A DNA stretch of 64,000 nt. It comes from Bordetella genomosp. 8. Lineage in GTDB: Bacteria; Pseudomonadota; Gammaproteobacteria; Burkholderiales; Burkholderiaceae_B. Of the stretch, positions 1-13,837 are shown piece by piece; position 1 is the first letter of the stretch; each line of letters starts with the position of its first letter. Below the pieces are notes generated by a model. The model saw nothing but the letters and a program-made list of their open reading frames with translations. It did no database searches and was not told the DNA's origin. The stretch lies in contig NZ_CP021108.1 in NCBI RefSeq assembly GCF_002119685.1, forward strand, positions 1,426,001 to 1,490,000. The letters are read 5' to 3'. A program made the translations under genes and the position numbers.

Positions 1-2
1 TC

Positions 3-2723
<2,721 letters not shown>

Positions 2724-2801
2724 AAGGCTCCGGAATCGACGGTATAACTTCGGCTAACGCCAAGGACCAGAACGGTAATTCGCTGTGCGGTGGAGGTCGA
2801 A

Positions 2802-3701
2802 ATGAAATGGTGGATACTGGCGTTATTCGTCGTGTGCGCGACCATCGTGCACTTCCGGGGCAGGGTGCGGCACCGCTTCGCGCGCCAGGCCCTGGACCAT
2901 TCGACCTTCACGTCGCCGATCAATGTGTTCATGTACGCGTTTTCGCGCGTACCGAACGAACCGTACCTGGCGCTGTCGGAATTTCCGGAACTCAAGGTGC
3001 TGCAGCAACGCTGGCAGGACATCCGGGCCGAGGCGGAAGCCCTGTTCTCGGCGGGCCACATCAAGGTGTCCAACACCTATAACGATGCCGGCTTCAATTC
3101 CTTCTTCAAGAGCGGCTGGAAACGGTTCTACCTGAAGTGGTACGACGCCGACCATCCGTCGGCGCGGGCCCTGTGCCCCGTCACCACCAGCCTGCTGGCC
3201 GGCATCCCGTCCATCAAGGGGGCGATGTTCGCCGCGCTGCCGCCCGGCAGCCGCTTGCCGCGCCATCGCGATCCGTATGCGGGATCCCTGCGGTTCCACA
3301 TGGGCCTGATCACGCCCAACGACGCGGATTGCTATATCGACGTCGACGGCCAGACGTATTACTGGCGTGACGGCGAAGCGGTGGTGTTCGACGAGACTTT
3401 CATCCACTACGCCGAAAACAAGACCGACATCAATCGCATCATCCTGTTCGCCGACGTCGAGCGCCCCATGCGCTATCGCTGGGCGCAGGCGGTCAACCAT
3501 TTCATCGGCAGTGTCCTGCTGCGCGCGGCGGCCTCGCCCAACCAGGAAGGCGACCGCACCGGCGGCATCAACCGCATCTTCGGTTCGGTGTATGCCGTGC
3601 GTCGTTTCGGCAAGCGCATCAAGAAGCAGAACAAGACCCTGTACTACGTGCTGAAGTGGGGCATCGTGCTGGGTATCCTGGCCTGGATTTTCTGGCCCTG
3701 A
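2802..3701 (+). CDS. LpxO-like lipid A hydroxylase (aspartyl/asparaginyl beta-hydroxylase family)
   Basis: Probable Fe(II)/2-oxoglutarate dioxygenase of the LpxO family, which hydroxylates secondary acyl chains of lipid A at the inner membrane. The 299-residue protein has hydrophobic segments at both ends (residues 3-18 and the last 20), as in LpxO. The cupin core contains the iron-binding HxD motif (H155, D157, in LPRHRDP) and the distal histidine H202 (FIHYAENKTD), followed by an arginine-containing strand. The ATG at 2802 is preferred over a GTG at 2790 because GGAGG lies just upstream of it. The family is well recognised; the exact substrate position is inferred. Confidence 0.85.
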   Translation: MKWWILALFVVCATIVHFRGRVRHRFARQALDHSTFTSPINVFMYAFSRVPNEPYLALSEFPELKVLQQRWQDIRAEAEALFSAGHIKVSNTYNDAGFNSFFKSGWKRFYLKWYDADHPSARALCPVTTSLLAGIPSIKGAMFAALPPGSRLPRHRDPYAGSLRFHMGLITPNDADCYIDVDGQTYYWRDGEAVVFDETFIHYAENKTDINRIILFADVERPMRYRWAQAVNHFIGSVLLRAAASPNQEGDRTGGINRIFGSVYAVRRFGKRIKKQNKTLYYVLKWGIVLGILAWIFWP

Positions 3702-3718
3702 CCACGGGCCGGCCCGGC

Positions 3719-4480
3719 ATGCGCCACGTCTTCATCACAGGGGCCAGCAGCGGACTGGGGCAGGCGCTGGCGCGGCACTACGCCGCCCGTGGTATCTCGC
3801 TGGGCCTGGTCGGGCGACGCGAAGCCGCCCTGCGGGAACTGGCCGCATCATTGCCGGGATCGCATGCCTGTTATGCCGTGGACGTGCGGGACCGCGCGGC
3901 GCTGCACACGGCCGCGCAGGACTTTCTCGCGCGCAGCGGCGGCCTGGTGGATGGCGTGATCGCCAGCGCCGGCATCAGCGCCGGCACACTCACCGAACAA
4001 GTGGAGGATTTCGCGGTCTTCGACGCCATCGTCCAGACCAATCTGCTGGCGACGGTGGCCACCTTCGAACCCTTCATCGATGCCATGCGCCGCGCGCGAT
4101 CGGGCCGACTGGTGGGTATATCGAGCGTGGCGGGCATACGCGGCCTGCCTGGTGCAGGCGCCTATAGCGCTTCAAAGGCGGCGGTCACGGTCTATTGCGA
4201 GAGCCTGCGCAACGAGCTGGCCGGCGATGGCGTGCGGGTCGTCACCATCGCGCCGGGCTACATCCGCACCGCGATGACGGCGCACAACCCCTATCGCATG
4301 CCCTTTCTGATGGACGCCGACGATTTCGCCGCGCGCGCGGCGATGGCGATCGAGCGCGGGCGCAGCTACACGGTCATTCCCTGGCAAATGGGCGTGGTGG
4401 CGAAGCTGATGCGCGCACTGCCCGATGCCCTGTACGACAGGCTGGCGCGCAATGCGCCGCGCAAGCCGCGGCAGCACTAG
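3719..4480 (+). CDS. Short-chain dehydrogenase/reductase
   Basis: NAD(P)-dependent oxidoreductase of the classical SDR family, 253 residues. It has the TGASSGLG nucleotide-binding motif at residues 7-14, the NAG-like ASAG motif near 82-85, and the catalytic triad S136, Y149, K153 (YSASK). The substrate is unknown. It starts 17 bases after the lpxO-like gene on the same strand, so the two probably share a transcript. Its TAG stop lies in a CTAG palindrome that also supplies the stop codon of the convergent phosphatase gene, giving a tail-to-tail overlap of 4 bases. Confidence 0.88.
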   Translation: MRHVFITGASSGLGQALARHYAARGISLGLVGRREAALRELAASLPGSHACYAVDVRDRAALHTAAQDFLARSGGLVDGVIASAGISAGTLTEQVEDFAVFDAIVQTNLLATVATFEPFIDAMRRARSGRLVGISSVAGIRGLPGAGAYSASKAAVTVYCESLRNELAGDGVRVVTIAPGYIRTAMTAHNPYRMPFLMDADDFAARAAMAIERGRSYTVIPWQMGVVAKLMRALPDALYDRLARNAPRKPRQH

Positions 4481-5118
4481 ACGATATCGTCAGCCGACAG
4501 CGTGGCGATGTGCGTGACGTCGCCCCATCCCATCACATGCCATTTGCGGTTTTCCACCGCAAGCCGGTTCACGCCGGCGTTCAACAGCGCGGCGTCGCGC
4601 GCATGCGTCAGCGGTATGCCATGCGCATGCCGCCAGACGATGTCGAGCACTCCCCCATGGGTGAAGACCAGCACACGGCCACCGCCATGGCGCTCGCCGA
4701 TGTCATCGATGGTGGCGACGATGCGGTTGTGGAACTGGCGCAGCGTTTCGCCGCCATCCAATGGGCGGTCGGGCTCGCGGCTCTTCCAGGCGGCGGCTGC
4801 CTCCGGCTGTTCGACATCCAGGCGATCCATGGTGACGCCTTCCAGCACGCCGTAGCAGCGTTCGCGCAGGCCGGGCTCGGGCCGGACCCGCAGATCCAGG
4901 CGCGCCGCCGCCGGCTCGGCCGTATGCAGGGTGCGCTGCAGGTCGCTGCTATACAGGGCGTCGAAGGCGCCGTTGCGGGCGTCCTCGTACAGGCGTTCGG
5001 CCAGGCGGCGGGCCTGGTTCACGCCATGGGCGTTCAGTGGCGTGTCCTGCCAGCCTTGCAGCCTGCGGGCACGGTTCCAGTCGGTTTCTCCATGGCGGAT
5101 CAGCCAGATTTCGGTCAT
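4477..5118 (-). CDS. Histidine phosphatase family protein (phosphoglycerate mutase-like)
   Basis: A 213-residue member of the phosphoglycerate mutase/histidine phosphatase superfamily. The N-terminus LIRHGETDWN carries the phospho-accepting histidine (H9), and FTHGGVLD near residue 150 carries the second catalytic histidine. Relatives include GpmB-type phosphatases and alpha-ribazole phosphatase; there are no cobalamin genes nearby, so a general phosphatase is the safer call. The start is placed at the methionine directly before TEIWLIRHG; the frame stays open further upstream but those residues look non-native. Confidence 0.87.
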   Translation of the reverse strand: MTEIWLIRHGETDWNRARRLQGWQDTPLNAHGVNQARRLAERLYEDARNGAFDALYSSDLQRTLHTAEPAAARLDLRVRPEPGLRERCYGVLEGVTMDRLDVEQPEAAAAWKSREPDRPLDGGETLRQFHNRIVATIDDIGERHGGGRVLVFTHGGVLDIVWRHAHGIPLTHARDAALLNAGVNRLAVENRKWHVMGWGDVTHIATLSADDIV

Positions 5119-5258
5119 GAGATTCGGGGGATGAAAGTGGTGCGTAGACGCCGGCGCGTTCGGTCGGTCGCGCGCCGCAAACCACGATAGTATCCACAAA
5201 TCCCACGGCCGGCCGGCCGCGCAGGAAATCGGCGCCGGCCGCGCTGGCCCCTGCCGTC

Positions 5259-5693
5259 TCAGGCAGTGATCGAGCCCTTGGCCGCCTCGGCCTGCTGCTG
5301 ACGCAGGGCGGCGATCTGCGCCTGCAGCGTGGCGGCTTCACCGCTCAGCGCCTGCAGCTGTCCGGCTTTTTGCTCTTGCGGGATCGAACTCGCTGCCAGC
5401 CGCTGGATCTGCAACTGCACCTGGCGCAGCTGTTGTTCCAGCATCTTGATCGTACGGCTGATGGGGTCGTCGCTTTCGCCCTGGTCGGCGGCCTGGGCGC
5501 CCGGCGCCGGCCGGGCCTGGAAGTTGGTGCTGCCGCGCTGGCCGTCGGCCGCTGGCGCATCGTTGCCACCGGCTGCGGCCGTGCCGACCGGCTGTCCCTT
5601 GGCGTCCGCTGTGTTCTCCTGCACCGAGCGGGGACCCAGCGGCGACGACACGTAGGCCGAGGCGAGCGTGGAGGAAATCACGGAAATCGTCAT
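5259..5693 (-). CDS. FlxA-like coiled-coil protein
   Basis: A 144-residue protein with a low-complexity Ala/Gly/Asp-rich N-terminal half and a C-terminal amphipathic helix rich in Gln, Leu and Ala (DPISRTIKMLEQQLRQVQLQ onward). This layout matches the FlxA-like family, small coiled-coil proteins linked in enterobacteria to the flagellar regulon. No flagellar genes lie in this window, so the function is unknown. It stands alone between the phosphatase and the divergent permease. The family assignment rests on the helix pattern only. Confidence 0.65.
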   Translation of the reverse strand: MTISVISSTLASAYVSSPLGPRSVQENTADAKGQPVGTAAAGGNDAPAADGQRGSTNFQARPAPGAQAADQGESDDPISRTIKMLEQQLRQVQLQIQRLAASSIPQEQKAGQLQALSGEAATLQAQIAALRQQQAEAAKGSITA

Positions 5694-5796
5694 GTCAGTT
5701 CCTGGATAGCCTGATCTGAGTTACGGCACGCTACCGTAAAAACTTGAGCCCCGATAAACTTGCGGCCGATTCCTACATCAGCGGGGGAGGGAAGAC

Positions 5797-7125
5797 ATGT
5801 CCGGTTCGTATTTTCCGCGTTGGCGGCTGGTCCGTGAAATCGCGCCCGGCGCGGTCATGGCGCCCGATGAGCGCCTGCCTTGGCCCAAGACCGCCGCGAT
5901 GGGCTTGCAGCACGTGGTCGCCATGTTCGGCTCCACGGTGCTGGCGCCATTGCTCATGGGCTTCGACCCCAATGTGGCCATCCTGATGTCGGGCATAGGA
6001 TCATTGATCTTTTTCGTGTTCGTGGGCGGCCGCGTGCCCAGCTACCTGGGCTCCAGCTTTGCGTTCATCGGCGGCGTGATCGCCGTCACGGGCTACGCGG
6101 GCGCGGGTCCGAACCCCAATATCGGCGTCGCCTTGGGCGGCATCATCCTGTGCGGACTGGTATACGCGCTGCTTGGCGTCCTGGTCTGGACCGCCAACGC
6201 GGGAAGCGGGGGCGGGGCGCGCTGGATCGAAGCCTTGATGCCGCCGGTCGTGACAGGCGCCGTCGTGGCCGTCATCGGCCTGAACCTGGCGCCGGTCGCC
6301 GCCAAGGGCGCCATGGGCGCGTCCGGCTTCGACGCCTGCATGGCCATCGTCACCATACTGTGCGTGGGCGGCATCGCCGTGTACACCCGCGGGATGCTGC
6401 AGCGTCTGCTGATCCTGGCCGGGCTGATTCTGGCCTGCGTGGTCTACGCCATCTGCGCCAACGGCCTGGGCCTGGGCAAGCCCATGGACTTTTCCGGGGT
6501 GGCGGCCGCCGCCTGGCTGGGCTTGCCGCGTTTCGCCGCGCCGGTTTTCCAGGCCTCCGCGATGGGCCTGCTGGTGCCCGTCGCCATCATCCTGGTGGCG
6601 GAGAACCTGGGGCATATCAAGGCGGTCAGCGCGATGACCGGCCGCGACCTGGACCGTTACCTGGGCCGCGCCTTCGTCGGCGACGGCATCGCCACCATGG
6701 TCTCCGGCGCGGTGGGCGGCACCGGCGTGACGACCTATGCCGAGAATATCGGCGTCATGGCCGTCACGCGCATCTATTCGACCGTGGTGTTCGCCGTCGC
6801 CGCGCTGATTGCCATCCTGCTGGGGTTCTCGCCCAAGTTCGGGGCGCTGATCCAGACCATTCCGGGACCCGTCCTGGGCGGCATGTCGGTCGTCGTCTTC
6901 GGGCTGATCGCGGTCGCCGGCGCGCGCATCTGGGTCGTCAACCGGGTGGATTTCAGCGACAACCGCAACCTGATCGTGGCGGCCGTCACCCTGGTCCTGG
7001 GCGCGGGGGATTTCACCGTGCGCCTGGGCGAATTCGCCCTGAGCGGCATCGGCACCGCCACGTTCGGCGCCATCATCCTGTACGCCCTGCTGCGCCCCCT
7101 GGGACAGCGCGGCCGCGAGGGCTGA
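5797..7125 (+). CDS. Uracil/xanthine permease, NCS2 family (RutG/UraA-like)
   Basis: Inner-membrane nucleobase:proton symporter of the NCS2 (nucleobase-ascorbate) family, 442 residues, the length of RutG and slightly longer than UraA. Diagnostic stretches are GLQHVVAMFGSTVLAP near the N-terminus, the conserved AENLGHIKAVS segment near residue 268 with its key glutamate, and GAVGGTGVTTYAENIGVM soon after. About 14 hydrophobic segments are visible. A GGGGGAGG ribosome-binding site precedes the ATG. Its position in the carB-greA interval puts a pyrimidine transporter beside a pyrimidine biosynthesis gene. The exact substrate (uracil or a purine) is inferred. Confidence 0.9.
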   Translation: MSGSYFPRWRLVREIAPGAVMAPDERLPWPKTAAMGLQHVVAMFGSTVLAPLLMGFDPNVAILMSGIGSLIFFVFVGGRVPSYLGSSFAFIGGVIAVTGYAGAGPNPNIGVALGGIILCGLVYALLGVLVWTANAGSGGGARWIEALMPPVVTGAVVAVIGLNLAPVAAKGAMGASGFDACMAIVTILCVGGIAVYTRGMLQRLLILAGLILACVVYAICANGLGLGKPMDFSGVAAAAWLGLPRFAAPVFQASAMGLLVPVAIILVAENLGHIKAVSAMTGRDLDRYLGRAFVGDGIATMVSGAVGGTGVTTYAENIGVMAVTRIYSTVVFAVAALIAILLGFSPKFGALIQTIPGPVLGGMSVVVFGLIAVAGARIWVVNRVDFSDNRNLIVAAVTLVLGAGDFTVRLGEFALSGIGTATFGAIILYALLRPLGQRGREG

Positions 7126-7240
7126 GGCCGACGGCGCCGCTGCGCTGGCTCCCCGGGGGAGGCGGTCTCCGGCGCGGGAAGCCTGTCCCGCCCGGCGGCT
7201 TGCAATTCAGTCCGACTTTGACCACAATGATGCTTGATCG

Positions 7241-7269
7241 CCCCGGTTTCCGAGCCGGGGTTTTGTTTT
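7241..7269 (+). terminator. Intrinsic terminator downstream of the permease gene
   Basis: CCCCGGTT and AGCCGGGG form an 8-pair stem (one G-U) around a TCCG tetraloop, followed at once by TTTTGTTTT. It lies 115 bases after the permease stop and is well placed to end that transcript. Confidence 0.75.
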
Positions 7270-7488
7270 GGTCGAAGCTTGCCGCAGCCGGCGTGGACGC
7301 CGGCAGGGAAGAGCAGGCACGGCGGGAGGCACCGCTGGGAAACTGGCCAGGGAACCCGGCGGGTTTCCTTCAGGCAGAGTACTGGCGCAGCCCGCGGGGC
7401 CGCGCCCACCCGTTGCCGGGCGCGATAGCACTGTCCCTGTTTGTACATCCCTGGCCGGCTTGAAGCCGCCGCGCTTTGACCGTTATCG

Positions 7489-7513
7489 AAACGCCCCCGG
7501 CGGGGGCGTTTTC
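7489..7513 (+). terminator. Intrinsic terminator or attenuator just upstream of greA
   Basis: AAACGCCCCC and GGGGGCGTTT form a strong GC-rich stem with a three-base loop followed by a short T run. It ends about 22 bases before the greA ATG, so it either stops read-through from upstream or sits in the greA leader. The whole interval 7126-7535 has no other recognisable gene. Confidence 0.7.
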
Positions 7514-7535
7514 CACTTTTAGTAGAGATTGCGAT

Positions 7536-8012
7536 ATGTCAGCCATTCCGTTGACGGTGGACGGCGCCGAACGCCTGCGCCTCGAATTGCACCGGCTCAA
7601 GACCGTTGAGCGGCCTTCCGTTATCAATGCCATCGCGGAGGCCCGCGCCCAGGGCGACCTGTCCGAGAACGCCGAATACGATGCCGCGCGCGAGCGCCAG
7701 GGCTTCATCGAGGCCCGCATCGCCGAGCTCGAGGCCACGTTGTCGAACGCGCACGTGATCAACCCCCTGGAACTCGAGGCCGATGGCCGGGCGGTTTTCG
7801 GCGCGACGGTGGAGATCGAGGACCTGGATTCGGGCGACCGGCTGGTGTATCAGATCGTCGGTGACGTCGAGGCGGACATCCGCGCGAACAAGATTTCGGT
7901 TTCCAGCCCGGTCGCGCGCGCGCTGATCGGCAAGAGCGAAGGCGACGTCGTGGAAGTCCAGGCGCCTTCCGGCGTGCGCGAGTACGAGGTGATCGGCGTC
8001 CGTTACCTGTAG
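7536..8012 (+). CDS. greA: Transcription elongation factor GreA
   Basis: GreA rescues backtracked RNA polymerase by stimulating transcript cleavage through the secondary channel. The 158-residue length equals the usual GreA length. The N-terminal coiled coil carries the conserved tip (AQGDLSENAEYDAARERQ) with the acidic residues that act in the channel, and the C-terminal FKBP-like domain ends with VIGVRYL. The ATG at 7536 is chosen because it gives the standard N-terminus MSAIPLTVDGAERL; a longer in-frame start would run through the upstream terminator hairpin. Confidence 0.97.
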   Translation: MSAIPLTVDGAERLRLELHRLKTVERPSVINAIAEARAQGDLSENAEYDAARERQGFIEARIAELEATLSNAHVINPLELEADGRAVFGATVEIEDLDSGDRLVYQIVGDVEADIRANKISVSSPVARALIGKSEGDVVEVQAPSGVREYEVIGVRYL

Positions 8013-8100
8013 GTCTTGGCCGGTGCGAGCGCTTGCCGCCGCGGGCGCGGATGACGGACCGGCCAGGGAGGGCGGCCAGCCAGCGGACCGGCCGGCGGCC

Positions 8101-8706
8101 CTAGCGCTTGACGGTCTTGCGGGCTGGCCGCTGGAGGCCGCTGCGGGCGCCGGCACGCAGGCTGAGCGCGCTGCCCGAGCGCCGCGGGATACCGTGCGAC
8201 GGGGCCGCGGCCTTGCGCGTACTGGGACGTACCGGCTTGCCGGCCTTGTTCAGTTCGCCGCGGTCGGGGCGGCGTTTGTCGTCCGCGTCGTCGGCCGTCT
8301 TGCGCGGCGCCCGGGCGGGCTTCGCCAGGCTTTTGCCTTCCGCCGCCAGCTTCTTGGGGGTATAAGGTTCCGAGGCCTTGCGCTTGGGCTGGCCTGCCGG
8401 CGCGGCGGGCGCGACCGGGGTGGGCATGGCGGCGCTGGGGCGATACAGGATCAGGACTTTGCCCAGGTGATGAACCGGTGCGCAGGACAGCGAGTCGCAG
8501 ATGGACGCCAGCATTTCCTCGCGCGTGTCGCGGTCTTCGCCGCCCGCGCGCACCTTGATCAGGCCGTGCGAAGTGAGGTTGGCGTCGATTTCCTTGAGGA
8601 CCGCGTCCGACAGTCCCTTGTCGCCGATCAGGACGACGGGGCGCAAGGCGTGGGCGGCGGACCGCAACGCACTACGCTCTCGAGATGTAATTTCTAATAT
8701 AGGCAT
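8101..8706 (-). CDS. yhbY: YhbY-family (CRM domain) RNA-binding protein with long basic tail
   Basis: The first ~95 residues form the CRS1/YhbY (CRM) domain, a KH-like fold that associates with pre-50S ribosomal particles. Its hallmarks are visible: [30 protein letters not shown] and a GxxG-like loop at [18 protein letters not shown]. coli YhbY is about 97 residues, but this protein continues for another ~105 residues rich in Lys, Arg, Pro and Ala, probably disordered and RNA-binding. It is divergent from rlmE with only 17 bases between the two starts. Both act in ribosome assembly. Confidence 0.92.
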   Translation of the reverse strand: MPILEITSRERSALRSAAHALRPVVLIGDKGLSDAVLKEIDANLTSHGLIKVRAGGEDRDTREEMLASICDSLSCAPVHHLGKVLILYRPSAAMPTPVAPAAPAGQPKRKASEPYTPKKLAAEGKSLAKPARAPRKTADDADDKRRPDRGELNKAGKPVRPSTRKAAAPSHGIPRRSGSALSLRAGARSGLQRPARKTVKR

Positions 8707-8723
8707 GGCGGAATTGTACGGGA

Positions 8724-9365
8724 ATGGCCAAGAATAAATTCTCCAAGGACTGGCTGCACCAGCATATCAACGATCCCTACGTGAAGATGGCGCAGCAGAA
8801 GGGTTATCGCGCCCGCGCCGCCTTCAAATTGATCGAACTCCTGGATACCGAAAAGCTCATGCGGCGCGGCGACGTGGTGGTCGACCTGGGCTCCGCCCCG
8901 GGCAGCTGGTCGCAGGTGGCGCGCGAACGCCTGGCGGGGCCGGGCGGGATCGTCGACGGCCGTATCGTCGCGCTCGATATCCTGCCCATGGAGCCCGTGG
9001 CGGGGGTGGAGTTCCTGCAAGGGGACTTTCGCGAGGAATCGATGCTGGAGATACTGGAGAAAACCCTGGATGGGCAGCCGGTGGACCTTGTGATTTCCGA
9101 TATGGCCCCCAACCTGTCGGGAGTAGGTGACGCCGATGCGGCGCGCATCCAGCACGTGTGCGAACTGGCGCTGGAGTTTTCGCTGGCCCATTTGAAGCCG
9201 GACGGCGCGCTGATCGTCAAAGCCTTCCACGGCAGCGGGTTTTCCCAGATCGTGCAACTGTTCAAGCAGCATTTCAAGCGGGTGGTGGAGCGCAAGCCAA
9301 AGGCATCGCGCCCCAATTCGTCTGAAACTTTCCTTGTCGCGAGGTCCCTGAAACATCCGGGCTGA
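8724..9365 (+). CDS. rlmE: 23S rRNA 2'-O-methyltransferase RlmE (FtsJ/RrmJ)
   Basis: Methylates the ribose of U2552 in the A loop of 23S rRNA using S-adenosylmethionine, late in 50S assembly. The 213-residue protein has the family's N-terminus ([29 protein letters not shown]), the SAM-binding motif [14 protein letters not shown] near residues 53-66, the [10 protein letters not shown] motif with catalytic aspartate near residue 125, and [11 protein letters not shown] with the catalytic lysine. It lies upstream of ftsH in the order found across proteobacteria. Confidence 0.97.
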   Translation: MAKNKFSKDWLHQHINDPYVKMAQQKGYRARAAFKLIELLDTEKLMRRGDVVVDLGSAPGSWSQVARERLAGPGGIVDGRIVALDILPMEPVAGVEFLQGDFREESMLEILEKTLDGQPVDLVISDMAPNLSGVGDADAARIQHVCELALEFSLAHLKPDGALIVKAFHGSGFSQIVQLFKQHFKRVVERKPKASRPNSSETFLVARSLKHPG

Positions 9366-9440
9366 GGTCGCCAGAAGCCCTGAAAAGGCCGTTCTCCGGG
9401 GAACGGCCCACTTAAGCCCCTCGACGGGGTAGAATCGCTA

Positions 9441-9469
9441 TTGACATCCTTGTGGTTGTGTCCTATGGC
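9441..9469 (+). promoter_or_regulatory. Putative sigma-70 promoter for ftsH
   Basis: A perfect TTGACA at 9441-9446 is followed after 17 bases by TATGGC at 9464-9469. It lies about 48 bases upstream of the ftsH start. The -10 is imperfect, and a heat-shock promoter, which ftsH often has, is not excluded. Confidence 0.45.
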
Positions 9470-9516
9470 AGAGGCTGCCGCAATCACTGGTCGGAATCGA
9501 AAGCAGGAGATCGACC

Positions 9517-11406
<1,890 letters not shown>

Positions 11407-11432
11407 GGACTCACCCGCGCGACGCGTTATAG

Positions 11433-12308
11433 ATGGCCAATAACTTCCTGTGCGGGCGCTTCGAGTTCGACCTCGAGCGCCCGTTGGTCATGGGCATCGT
11501 CAATGTCACGCCGGATTCGTTTTCGGATGGCGGCGAACATGCCACCACCGATGCCGCCATCGCCCATGCCCGCCAATTGGTGGAAGAGGGTGCCCACATC
11601 CTGGACATAGGCGGGGAATCGACTCGCCCCGGCGCCGCGCCGGTGTCCGAACAGGACGAACTGGCGCGCGTGCTGCCCTTGATCGAAGGCCTGCGCGATT
11701 GCGGCGTCCCGCTTTCCGTCGATACCTTCAAGCCGGCGGTGATGCGCGCGGTGCTGGATGCCGGCGCCGACATGATCAACGACATCTACGGTTTCAGGCA
11801 GCCCGGCGCCATCGAGGCCGTCGCCGCGTCGCGCTGCGGGCTCTGCGTGATGCACATGAAGGGCGAGCCGCGCACGATGCAGGAGAAGCCGGAGTACGGC
11901 GACCTGCTGGGCGAGATCGGCTTGTTCCTGGGCGCGCGCGCGCAAAAGCTGCGCAGCGCCTGGGTCGATCCGCGTCGCATCGTGCTGGATCCGGGCTTCG
12001 GCTTCGGCAAGACGGCGGACCAGAACTATCAATTGGCCCGACGGCTGGGCAGCTTGCGGGTGTCCAGCTATCCCCTGCTGGTCGGCGTCTCGCGCAAGTC
12101 GATGATAGGCCATGCCACCGGGCGCGACGTGCAGGGCCGCCTGCCTGGCAGCATCGCCGCGGCATTGGCTTGCGTCGCGCGTGGCGCGGCCATCGTCCGC
12201 GTGCACGACGTGGCCGCGACGGTCGATGCCCTCAAAGTGTGGCAAGCTGTCGAGCAGGGGGGGATCCCCATCGATATCCGCAATCCCGTCAGGGAAAGCA
12301 GCAAGTAG
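11433..12308 (+). CDS. folP: Dihydropteroate synthase
   Basis: Condenses 6-hydroxymethyl-dihydropterin pyrophosphate with p-aminobenzoate to give dihydropteroate in folate synthesis; the sulfonamide target. The 291-residue TIM-barrel has GIVNVTPDSFSDGG near residues 21-34, DIGGESTRPGA near 52-62, and DPGFGFGKT in the second half, all pterin- or pABA-site motifs. The ftsH-folP-glmM order is standard in proteobacteria and the three genes are probably co-transcribed. Confidence 0.97.
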   Translation: MANNFLCGRFEFDLERPLVMGIVNVTPDSFSDGGEHATTDAAIAHARQLVEEGAHILDIGGESTRPGAAPVSEQDELARVLPLIEGLRDCGVPLSVDTFKPAVMRAVLDAGADMINDIYGFRQPGAIEAVAASRCGLCVMHMKGEPRTMQEKPEYGDLLGEIGLFLGARAQKLRSAWVDPRRIVLDPGFGFGKTADQNYQLARRLGSLRVSSYPLLVGVSRKSMIGHATGRDVQGRLPGSIAAALACVARGAAIVRVHDVAATVDALKVWQAVEQGGIPIDIRNPVRESSK

Positions 12309-12349
12309 GCCGGTGAGCAATCCGGCGCTTCGCCATAGGACGGACACAC

Positions 12350-13693
12350 ATGAGTACACGTAAATACTTCGGCACGGATGGCGTGCGGGGCGAGGTCGGC
12401 GGTCCCGTCATCAATGCGGAGTTCGCCTTGCGGTTGGGGTATGCGGCGGGCAAGGTGCTGGCCCGCGACACGCGCGCCGGCAGCCGCCCCAAGGTATTGA
12501 TCGGCAAGGACACCCGGATCTCGGGCTACATGCTGGAATCGGCCCTGGAGGCCGGTTTTTCCGCGGCGGGCATCGACGTGCTGCTGGCGGGGCCGCTGCC
12601 CACGCCTGCCATCGCCTACCTGACGCGCGTGCTGCGGCAGACTGCCGGCATCGTCATCAGCGCGTCGCACAACCCTTATCACGACAACGGCATCAAGTTC
12701 TTTTCGGGTCGCGGCATGAAGCTGCCGGACGACACGGAAGCCGCCATCGAGGCCGCGCTGGACGAACCGCTGGGTTGCGTCAGTTCGGAAGCGCTGGGGC
12801 GCGCGCGCCGGCTGGATGACGCCGCCGGACGCTACATCGAGTTCTGCAAAAGCACTTTCCCCAACGATCTGGACCTGAACGGCCTGAGCCTGGTGGTGGA
12901 CGCCGCTCATGGTGCCGCGTATCACATCGCCCCCCACGTGTTCCGGGAGCTGGGGGCCGACGTGCATGCGGTGGGTGTCCAGCCGGATGGCTTCAATATC
13001 AACAAGGGCGTCGGCGCCCTGTATCCCGAGGCCCTGGCGGCGGAAGTGCGCTCGCGTGGCGCGCACCTGGGCATCGCGCTGGACGGCGACGCGGATCGCC
13101 TGCAGATGGTCGATGCCAGCGGCCGCATCTACAACGGCGACGAATTGCTCTACGCCATCATCAAGGAACGCATGCAGCGCGGCGCCGTGGCCGGCGCCGT
13201 CGGCACGCTGATGACGAATTACGGCCTGGAACGCCGCCTGGAGCAGGTGGGCGTCGGCTTCCATCGCGCCGATGTGGGCGACCGCTATGTCCTGGAGCAG
13301 ATGCAGGCGCGCGGTTGGCTGTATGGCGGCGAAAGCTCCGGACACCTGATCTGCCTGGATTGCCACACGACGGGCGACGGCATCATCGCGGCGCTGCAGG
13401 TCCTGACCGCGTTGCGCCGCAACGACAGCACGCTGGCGGACTGGATCGGCGATCTGCGGATGTACCCGCAGCAGATGATCAACGTTCCGTTGACACCGGG
13501 ACAGGATTGGAAGTCCCATCCGGGCCTGCAGGCGGCCCAGCGCGAATGCGAAGCGCAACTATCCGGCCGCGGCCGGGTGCTGATTCGTGCGTCCGGTACC
13601 GAACCCAAGCTGCGCCTGATGGTCGAAGCGGAAGAGCCATCGCTGGCCATGTCTTGCGCCCAAAGCCTGGCTGCCAGCCTGACGTCAGCTTAG
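12350..13693 (+). CDS. glmM: Phosphoglucosamine mutase
   Basis: Interconverts glucosamine-6-phosphate and glucosamine-1-phosphate for UDP-GlcNAc, hence for peptidoglycan and LPS. 447 residues in the alpha-D-phosphohexomutase fold. The N-terminus is typical ([14 protein letters not shown]). The active-site loop [14 protein letters not shown] carries the phosphoserine S106. The metal-binding loop LDGDADR lies near residue 245, and the phosphate-binding [12 protein letters not shown] near the C-terminus. It starts 41 bases after folP. Confidence 0.97.
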   Translation: MSTRKYFGTDGVRGEVGGPVINAEFALRLGYAAGKVLARDTRAGSRPKVLIGKDTRISGYMLESALEAGFSAAGIDVLLAGPLPTPAIAYLTRVLRQTAGIVISASHNPYHDNGIKFFSGRGMKLPDDTEAAIEAALDEPLGCVSSEALGRARRLDDAAGRYIEFCKSTFPNDLDLNGLSLVVDAAHGAAYHIAPHVFRELGADVHAVGVQPDGFNINKGVGALYPEALAAEVRSRGAHLGIALDGDADRLQMVDASGRIYNGDELLYAIIKERMQRGAVAGAVGTLMTNYGLERRLEQVGVGFHRADVGDRYVLEQMQARGWLYGGESSGHLICLDCHTTGDGIIAALQVLTALRRNDSTLADWIGDLRMYPQQMINVPLTPGQDWKSHPGLQAAQRECEAQLSGRGRVLIRASGTEPKLRLMVEAEEPSLAMSCAQSLAASLTSA

Positions 13694-13837
13694 CCTTGTC
13701 ACCTTTTTTCCGTGCGGTAAAAACCCGCAATTCAAGGCCAGACTCCGACGCACGATGGTTCACAGTCACGTAACATGTCGGTCAAATACCTGACATACAT
13801 GACGCCCACACTACTCGGACACCTAGGAGTTGGCCGA

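Noticed and set aside
3656..3718. Extended N-terminus for the SDR at 3719
   Set aside because: The extra 21 codons overlap the end of the lpxO-like gene and precede the standard SDR start MRHVFITGASSG.
9387..9408. GGCCGTTC/GAACGGCC hairpin after rlmE as a terminator
   Set aside because: The stem is good but no T run follows on the plus strand; the only T run is on the minus strand where no gene ends.
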